In this document: positions 59,299 to 64,000 of the stretch, one piece after another
Layout of the letters: each line of letters begins with the position of its first letter
Position numbering within the stretch: the first letter of the stretch is position 1
DNA from: Chryseomicrobium palamuruense
Lineage (GTDB): Bacteria > Bacillota > Bacilli > Bacillales_A > Planococcaceae
DNA length: 64,000 bases
NCBI RefSeq assembly: GCF_042649045.1
Contig: NZ_JBHSEF010000023.1
Location: forward strand, 248,001-312,000
Reading direction: 5' to 3'
The notes under the pieces: generated by a model
Told to the model about the DNA's origin: nothing
Database searches by the model: none
The model's input: only the letters and a program-made list of their open reading frames with translations
Position numbers and translations under genes: made by a program

Positions 59299-60313
59299 GG
59301 ATAATCACCTCCTTGATGTCGACGACTTGTTGAAGTTCTTGAATGGCATTCTTAATGTCTTCTACCTCCCCTTTAAAGGACACTACCAAATTGCCCAGTA
59401 GCTGATTTTGAATCTCGCGAACCGCTCCGTACACAACATTGAAATGCACATTGTGCTGTTGGGTGATCTTCGATAACAGCGGCTGACTCGTGGCACTTCC
59501 CGTAAAGGTGACTTGGTAGATATGCTGGTCACCAGCAGCGTGCCATTCTTTCAATAGACTTTGAGAGGGCAAGTCTTTATTCACCGATTGAATGAAACGC
59601 TTTGTTGTCGGGTGTGACGGGTTTGTGAAGACATCGAATACTTCGCCGTGCTCGATGACGTGCCCATTCTCCATAATGGCAACGCGGTTACAAATGGTGG
59701 AGATGACGTTCATCTCGTGTGTGATGAGGAGAACGGTGATGCCAAACTCTTGATTGACGCGCTTTAAAAGCTTCAAGATATCTTCCGTCGTTTCCGGATC
59801 AAGTGCTGAAGTGGCTTCGTCACAAATCAGAATCTCTGGGTTCGTCGCAAGAGCCCTAGCGATCCCAACACGCTGCTTCTGTCCTCCCGAAAGTTGCTCG
59901 GGGTAGTTATCTACTTTATCTGAGAGGCCAACGAATTCCAGCAACTCTTTGGTGCGCCGCGTGATTTCCGCTTTCGGCGTTCCCTCAAGCTTCAGCGGGT
60001 AGGCTACGTTTCCTGCGACAGTGCGGGAAGTGAACAAATTAAAGTTCTGGAAGATCATCCCGATACGTCGGCGTTGCAAGCGAAGTTGTTTGGCTTTAAG
60101 CGATGTGATGTCGGTGTCATTGATTTTGATAACACCACTTGTTGGCTTTTCAAGAAGGTTCACTAAGCGAAGAAGCGTACTCTTTCCGGCTCCGCTAAAC
60201 CCGATGATGCCGAAGATGTCGCCTTTTTGGACATCGAGTGTGACATTCTGAACTGCGTGCACATCACGCTTTCCGACTTTGAATGTCTTGGATACGTTTT
60301 GGAATGTAATCAT
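59288..60313 (-). CDS. metN: Methionine ABC transporter ATP-binding protein
   Basis: 341 residues. GFSGAGKST near 38 (Walker A), LSGGQKQRVGIARAL (signature), ILICDEATSALDPETT (Walker B) and LLITHEMNVI (H-loop) are intact, and from about 265 a C-terminal NIL domain (LLKEWHAAGDQHIYQVTFTG in part) binds methionine for trans-inhibition. I start at ATG 60313 after GTAGGGAAG; the 11 upstream codons overlap the riboswitch terminator. The operon metN-metI-metQ is under the S-box. Confidence 0.95.
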   Translation of the reverse strand: MITFQNVSKTFKVGKRDVHAVQNVTLDVQKGDIFGIIGFSGAGKSTLLRLVNLLEKPTSGVIKINDTDITSLKAKQLRLQRRRIGMIFQNFNLFTSRTVAGNVAYPLKLEGTPKAEITRRTKELLEFVGLSDKVDNYPEQLSGGQKQRVGIARALATNPEILICDEATSALDPETTEDILKLLKRVNQEFGITVLLITHEMNVISTICNRVAIMENGHVIEHGEVFDVFTNPSHPTTKRFIQSVNKDLPSQSLLKEWHAAGDQHIYQVTFTGSATSQPLLSKITQQHNVHFNVVYGAVREIQNQLLGNLVVSFKGEVEDIKNAIQELQQVVDIKEVIIHES

Positions 60314-60349
60314 GGTGGACTTCCCTACTTTCTGACTAGAGTGCATAAA

Positions 60350-60512
60350 AAAAGACCTTCATCTCTTAAGAACATAAGAAATGAAAGCCATGAAAAAACG
60401 CCTCTCATTCTTATCTCTCAAGTGATGGACACTTGCAGGATTTGGCACTGACGCTTTTGCGCTTTGCCGAGACTTCACAGGGCCTGTCCCTCTGTCTCTC
60501 GTGATAAGAATT
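60350..60512 (-). ncRNA. SAM-I riboswitch (S-box) of the metNIQ operon
   Basis: Minus strand. The P1 stem pairs ATTCTTATC (60512-60504) with GATAAGAAT (60415-60407). Between are the S-box elements AGAGGGACAGGCCC, GTGAAGTCTCGGCAA, a GCGCAAAAGCGT hairpin, GTGCCAAATCCTGCAA and the final GATGAGAG-like AGAGATAAGA. A terminator (CTTTCATTTCTTA with TTAAGAGATGAAGG, then TTTTTTT) at about 60392-60350 follows. High SAM would turn off methionine uptake. Confidence 0.96.
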
Positions 60513-60734
60513 GGTGATATGTAGTTTTGAATTTAGTTCGTCTTGCTAACTGTTTCACAGTCTAAAGCATCAAAGTTTTCTCGTCAATAGTAATTTTACT
60601 AATTTTTTTAGTAGTCTGACTATGTAAGCGGTTGCTTTGTTGGTACGACGCGGATAGTTTTTTATTAGTTTTATTAAAAATTCTTTAAAAAGCATTATTT
60701 TGATTTCCTAGAAATGAACAAGCTATCCAATAAA

Positions 60735-60768
60735 AAAAGCTTCCTTTCTAAATACAGAAACGAGGCTC
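60735..60768 (-). terminator. Terminator of msrA
   Basis: AGCCTCGTTTCT pairs imperfectly with AGAAAGGAAGCT, followed by TTTTTTT on the minus strand. Confidence 0.8.
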
Positions 60769-60771
60769 GTC

Positions 60772-61257
60772 TCATGTAAGCACGTTTGATTTGTATTTTG
60801 TAAGCAATTGCTGTGGGATATGGCAGTAATCATCCGGACAGCGAGCAAGACGGTCTTGGTGTTCTTCTGCACTTCGTACATAATTGGTAAGCGGCAGAAC
60901 TTCTACAGCAATTCGGTCCTCATCTTCACGTTTCTTGATGAACGCCTTGGCCTGCTCTACATGTTTTGGGTCTATACTATACACCCCAGTTCGATACTTC
61001 TCCCCGACGTCTTCTCCTTGTTTGTTGATACTGTATGGATCGATGATTTCAAAAAGATAGCCCATCAACTCGTCGACAGATACCACATCTGGATGAAAAG
61101 TCGTTTTTACACATTCCGCATATCCGTCATATTCCCCGTCTAACGTTTGAGAAGTTCCATTTGCTCTTCCCGCTTCAGTCGAGACAATCCCTGGCAACGT
61201 CTTCACAAATGCCTGCACGCCCCATAGGCATCCCCCTGCTAAATAAATCGTCTGCAT
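60772..61257 (-). CDS. msrA: Peptide-methionine (S)-S-oxide reductase MsrA
   Basis: 161 residues. GGCLWGVQAF (catalytic Cys10) is a variant of the usual GCFWG, with Leu for Phe in the methyl-binding pocket. GYAECVKTTFHPDVVS, LFEIIDPYSINKQGEDVGEKYRTGVY (in part, the DP-x-QG-D-G-Y-RS region with T for S) and AEEHQDR follow. Two Cys near the end (RCPDDYC) are the resolving residues. It repairs oxidised methionine, fitting the neighbouring methionine-uptake operon. A purine-rich site precedes the ATG. Confidence 0.9.
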   Translation of the reverse strand: MQTIYLAGGCLWGVQAFVKTLPGIVSTEAGRANGTSQTLDGEYDGYAECVKTTFHPDVVSVDELMGYLFEIIDPYSINKQGEDVGEKYRTGVYSIDPKHVEQAKAFIKKREDEDRIAVEVLPLTNYVRSAEEHQDRLARCPDDYCHIPQQLLTKYKSNVLT

Positions 61258-61419
61258 GCAAAATCTCCCCTTGTACTTAAAATTAAATAAAGACCGAAAT
61301 CGATCGAAATCAATTCAGGTCTGTAGATGAAGTGTATTTAAAAAAATCCTTTTAAGTTCTGTTGAGTCTGATGTTGCTTATCTCAATAAAGTAGCAAATA
61401 AGATTCATCAGAACCAAAA

Positions 61420-61593
61420 TTATACTTTTCCATCTCTAATTACAGCCTTAATCAAATTGGAAGTTAACCTTTGATTCGTATTAACTGCTTCTATAGCTCT
61501 CAAAGCAATTTGTTTATTGATTTTAAACTCTTCTAACGAAAGGCTCTTTTCTACTAAACGATATTCTTTTGAGTCTAAAGATAGTCTAGTCAA
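61420..61593 (-). CDS. Small protein of unknown function (tentative)
   Basis: 57 residues if it starts at TTG 61593, which is seven bases after GGAGGG. TRLSLDSKEYRLVEKSL, then an IAL-R-AIEAVN segment and SNLIKAVIRDGKV at the end give a helical, basic protein with good amphipathic spacing. No family recognised. The ribosome binding site is the main support; it could be chance. Confidence 0.4.
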   Translation of the reverse strand: MTRLSLDSKEYRLVEKSLSLEEFKINKQIALRAIEAVNTNQRLTSNLIKAVIRDGKV

Positions 61594-61864
61594 ACATTTT
61601 CCCTCCAATTCAATAAAATGAATTTGCTTAATTTAAGTATACTTTATTATCTCATATTTTGTGCTTAAATGAACGTAAGTTGCAGCAGTATCTTCCACTT
61701 TCAAATTGGTATTTTTCTGACAAACCATCTAGAGTCTTTCCCCTCGAAGTCGAACTCGATAACGGAACATCCGTCAAAATGACTGCAAACGGAACGGTCC
61801 AAATAGCTACAAAAAATTAAATGGTTTTCAGGTTTCCTATGACTAAAAACCGATTTTCCCTGTG
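61594..61864. other. AT-rich stretch before the alkaline-phosphatase promoter
   Basis: About 270 bases, up to the PhoP box, without a supportable gene. It contains a CGTAAGTTGCAGCAG stretch and the promoter of the small gene at 61420 on the minus strand. No repeat or hairpin stands out. Confidence 0.4.
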
Positions 61865-61903
61865 TTACGTAAGCTTTTACATTGACGTCACATTTCCTTT
61901 ACA
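61865..61903 (+). promoter_or_regulatory. PhoP-type box of the alkaline-phosphatase gene
   Basis: Four TT(A/T)ACA-like hexamers at exact 11-bp spacing: TTACGT (61865), TTTACA (61876), GTCACA (61887) and TTTACA (61898). This is the arrangement of Pho boxes in Bacillus. It lies 48 bases before the start codon. Confidence 0.78.
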
Positions 61904-61950
61904 TTCAGTTGATATCGTTGCCGTGTACCAAACAAAAGGAGGAAATGTGT

Positions 61951-63276
61951 ATGAAAAAACAGCTTGTAACAGCCGCTTTGGTGGGAGGACTTGTCGTATC
62001 CGGGATCAGTGTCAATGTGACAATGGATCACGCAGAAGCACGGAATGATAACGCTCATAATGGGAAAGTCAAAAATGTAATTTATATGATTCCTGACGGC
62101 TACAGTGCCGCCTATGCAACGAACTACCGTTGGTTCAAAGGCGAAGACTCTTCTTTTGATCCGTATGTAAAAGGTCTAATCAAAACCTATTCAGCAGATA
62201 CAGAAGTGACGGACTCAGCTGCTGCTGGGACGGCGATGGCAACAGGTGTAAAAACGAATAACGGGATGGTCGGTGTTACACCCGATGGCAAAGAAGTCGA
62301 CTCTATCTTAGATGCGGCAGAAGCTGCGAAGAAATCTACAGGACTAGTTGCCACTTCTACAATCACACACGCGACGCCAGCTGTGTTCGGCGCAAGTGTC
62401 GCATCACGCGGCGATGAATCGTCGATTGCCCCGCAATATTTTGAGAACGATGTGGACGTGCTCCTCGGAGGAGGCCGTGACTACTTCGTTTCACTAGAAG
62501 AAGGTGGTAAACAACCTGCCGGAAACTTAGTGGAAGCTGCTCAGAATGATGGCTATGAGTATGTGACCTCTCGTGAAGAGTTACTAAAAGCGAAGAGTGG
62601 AAAACTACTCGGTTTATTTGCAGACGACGCAATGGCTCCTGAACTGGAGCGCGGTGAAACGCATCAGCCAAGTCTGGCCGAGATGACGGATGTCGCAATC
62701 CAAGCATTGAAAAAAGACAAAGACGGTTTCTTCTTAATGATAGAAGGCTCACAAATTGACTGGGCGGGTCATGCACATGATGCAGCTTGGGCGATGACAG
62801 ACTCCCAAGCATTCGATGAAGCTGTTGCTGCTGCTCTTGAATTTGCGAAAAAAGATGGCAATACACTTGTCGTCGTTGCAGGGGATCATGAAACAGGCGG
62901 CATGTCCGTTGGTTCGAACAGTGTGTACGATGTAAAAACGGAAGTACTTCATGACGTTACAGCTACTGGTGACTTTATGGCTGCTCAGTTAAATGAAACG
63001 CGTAACAATGTGGAGGAAGTCGTAGAAGCGCACACAGGGTTTGATTTAACCGCTGAAGAAATTGAAGCCATTGCTTCTGCCGAAAATCCTGCACGTGCTA
63101 TCAACACAGTTGTCAGCGACCGCGCGTTGATCGGCTGGACAACAGGTGCACACACCGGGACGGATCTTCCAATCTACGCATATGGCCCTCAATCTGACTT
63201 GTTCACAGGTCTTTTGGACAACACAGATATTCCAAAACATATGGCGAAAGCAATGAAAATAAAGTTCGGCAATTAA
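61951..63276 (+). CDS. Secreted alkaline phosphatase
   Basis: 441 residues. Signal peptide about 1-30 (hydrophobic core AALVGGLVVSGISV, AEA cleavage near 30). The mature enzyme has VIYMIPDGYS with the first metal-binding Asp, VTDSAAAGTAMATG with the nucleophilic Ser, FFLMIEGSQIDWAGHAHD (metal ligands Glu, Asp, His), VVAGDHETGG and TTGAHTGTDLPIYAYGP near the end. It releases phosphate from organic phosphates outside the cell. I start at ATG 61951 after AAAGGAGG; the earlier ATG is inside the promoter region. The PhoP-type box predicts induction by phosphate starvation. Confidence 0.93.
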   Translation: MKKQLVTAALVGGLVVSGISVNVTMDHAEARNDNAHNGKVKNVIYMIPDGYSAAYATNYRWFKGEDSSFDPYVKGLIKTYSADTEVTDSAAAGTAMATGVKTNNGMVGVTPDGKEVDSILDAAEAAKKSTGLVATSTITHATPAVFGASVASRGDESSIAPQYFENDVDVLLGGGRDYFVSLEEGGKQPAGNLVEAAQNDGYEYVTSREELLKAKSGKLLGLFADDAMAPELERGETHQPSLAEMTDVAIQALKKDKDGFFLMIEGSQIDWAGHAHDAAWAMTDSQAFDEAVAAALEFAKKDGNTLVVVAGDHETGGMSVGSNSVYDVKTEVLHDVTATGDFMAAQLNETRNNVEEVVEAHTGFDLTAEEIEAIASAENPARAINTVVSDRALIGWTTGAHTGTDLPIYAYGPQSDLFTGLLDNTDIPKHMAKAMKIKFGN

Positions 63277-63289
63277 GTTTCGTACCTAG

Positions 63290-63322
63290 AGCAGCCTCAC
63301 TTTTGTGGGGTTGTTTTTGTTT
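63290..63322 (+). terminator. Terminator after the alkaline-phosphatase gene
   Basis: GCAGCCTCAC pairs with GTGGGGTTGT, followed by TTTTGTTTT. Confidence 0.8.
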
Positions 63323-63325
63323 TAG

Positions 63326-63501
63326 TAGACAAACCAGATTTTGTGTTGTATACTAGGTTTAATAAGTTCATGAAGTACAACACATTTAATTCACCTATTA
63401 CAAAAAGTATCTGTGTATTATTTCCGTACTTTTTGTAATACGTGAATTTTTTTATTGCAGAAAAATGATCTTATTAATAATTTATAATGGAGGTCATTTA
63501 T
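63326..63501 (+). promoter_or_regulatory. Cold-shock gene promoter and long structured 5' leader
   Basis: TAGACA (63326-63331), a 17-bp spacer and TATACT (63349-63354) make a clear promoter. The leader of about 140 bases contains a very long hairpin: AATTCAC (63388-63394) and TATTACAAAAAGTA (63396-63409) pair perfectly with TACTTTTTGTAATA (63427-63440) and GTGAATT (63442-63448), with one C-C mismatch, then a run of T. It looks like a terminator or temperature-sensitive element within the leader. Confidence 0.75.
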
Positions 63502-63702
63502 ATGACACAAGGTACAGTAAAATGGTTTAACGCAGAAAAAGGTTTCGGATTCATCGAAGTTGAAGGCGGAGCAGACGTATTCGCTCACTTCTCAGCAATC
63601 CAAGGTGAAGGATTCAAATCTTTAGACGAAGGTCAAAAAGTTGAATTCAACATCGAAGAAGGTCAACGCGGACCACAAGCTACAAACATCGTAAAACTTT
63701 AA
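63502..63702 (+). CDS. Cold-shock protein (CspA/CspB type)
   Basis: 66 residues, a single OB-fold cold-shock domain. VKWFNAEKGFGFIEV has RNP1 (KGFGFI), and VFAHFSAI is RNP2. It acts as a single-strand RNA/DNA binding chaperone. I start at ATG 63502, with GGAGG seven to eight bases before it; the earlier ATG is inside that site. Codon use is strongly biased to the optimal codons, as expected for an abundant protein. Confidence 0.95.
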   Translation: MTQGTVKWFNAEKGFGFIEVEGGADVFAHFSAIQGEGFKSLDEGQKVEFNIEEGQRGPQATNIVKL

Positions 63703-63714
63703 TTTTATGATTCG

Positions 63715-63742
63715 AAAAGCATCCCTCTGGGGTGCTTTTTTT
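63715..63742 (+). terminator. Terminator after the cold-shock gene
   Basis: AAAGCATCCC pairs with GGGGTGCTTT with a TCT loop, followed by TTTTT. Confidence 0.9.
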
Positions 63743-63830
63743 GTTGTGTCAGGGTGGGGTGGGGGCTGGGTGGATGTTTAGTTTTAGACAAATGGTTTCC
63801 ATAATACGAGGAATGTTCTAATGACTTAAA

Positions 63831-63908
63831 TTAATGTACGAATCACTGAAATTAATGTACGAATCAGCCAATTTAATGTACGAATCAGCCAATTTAATGT
63901 ACGAATCA
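63831..63908. repeat. Four tandem 21-bp repeats
   Basis: TTAATGTACGAATCA starts at 63831, 63852, 63873 and 63894, an exact 21-bp period. The six-base linkers vary: CTGAAA, GCCAAT and GCCAAT. It lies downstream of the cold-shock gene, near the end of the window. Confidence 0.9.
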
Positions 63909-64000
63909 CGAACAGAAATACCAGAATCTCGACGATTACTCTTTAAACCATCACCATCATTCCGCGAATCCACCTCCCTCTTCCCCATTCCACAAAAAAC

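Noticed and set aside
63831..63908. CRISPR array
   Set aside because: The period is only 21 bp with six-base linkers that are themselves repeated; there are no spacers of CRISPR length and no cas gene.

Overview
The window looks like chromosome from a low-GC Gram-positive of the Bacillales, plausibly a Planococcaceae or Exiguobacterium relative; I cannot fix the genus. The evidence is the strong AGGAGG-type ribosome binding sites, GTG and TTG starts, a SAM-I (S-box) riboswitch, tandem T-boxes before thrS, a GlpP-type glycerol regulon, HelD, OhrR and a PhoP-type box. Most genes are metabolic or regulatory housekeeping genes of medium GC. The stretch from about 19.3 to 31.2 kb is clearly more AT-rich and reads as an accessory (defence-like) island.

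Layout. 1-7 kb: end of a cytidine deaminase gene, citA with its divergent LysR regulator citR, an SDR, a NIPSNAP protein, GNAT, NUDIX and a two-gene ABC exporter bracketed by two copies of a 59-bp palindromic element. 7-12.3 kb: two large GGDEF-EAL proteins (PAS- and MHYT-linked). 12.8-18.9 kb: glycerol regulon glpP, a membrane alpha/beta-hydrolase where glpF would be expected, glpK and glpD; the hydrolase and glpD carry related 5' leaders ending in terminators. 19.0-31.2 kb: island with a SIR2-domain protein, an unknown/EcsC pair, a small unknown gene, a long RecQ-like helicase, and divergently a tight operon of an RpoD-like sigma factor, a UvrD/PcrA-like helicase, a MazG-like pyrophosphohydrolase and an HNH nuclease. 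Copies of a 109-bp element with imperfect terminal inverted repeats lie at both margins. 31.3-36.2 kb: a nucleotidyltransferase gene broken by one in-frame TGA, DUF3784, a phosphotransferase, an NTF2-like protein, an isochorismatase-type hydrolase and a Fic protein. 36.4-45 kb: thrS behind two complete tandem T-boxes, GNATs, NUDIX, HelD, a candidate small RNA and an SDR. 45.2-47.8 kb: LytTR-DUF3021-ABC operon. 48-50 kb: ohr/ohrR, then a REP-associated tyrosine transposase (RAYT) flanked by two nearly identical 59-bp palindromes. 50-57 kb: a GAF-PAS-GGDEF-EAL protein, a TPP enzyme, two proteins of unknown role, an MFS transporter and a decayed NTF2-like gene. 57.7-64 kb: metNIQ under an S-box, msrA, an alkaline phosphatase behind a PhoP-type box, and a cold-shock protein with a long structured leader.

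How the parts fit. Three c-di-GMP proteins point to sensory control of lifestyle. The glp cluster makes glycerol kinase and dehydrogenase under GlpP antitermination and appears to bring the hydrolase into the same regulon. The ohr/ohrR pair, msrA and metNIQ serve peroxide defence, methionine repair and methionine uptake. The candidates for something undescribed are (1) the sigma/UvrD/MazG/HNH operon divergent from a RecQ-like helicase, and (2) the RAYT with its dispersed nested-palindrome family, of which I find five clear members and one diverged member in this window.
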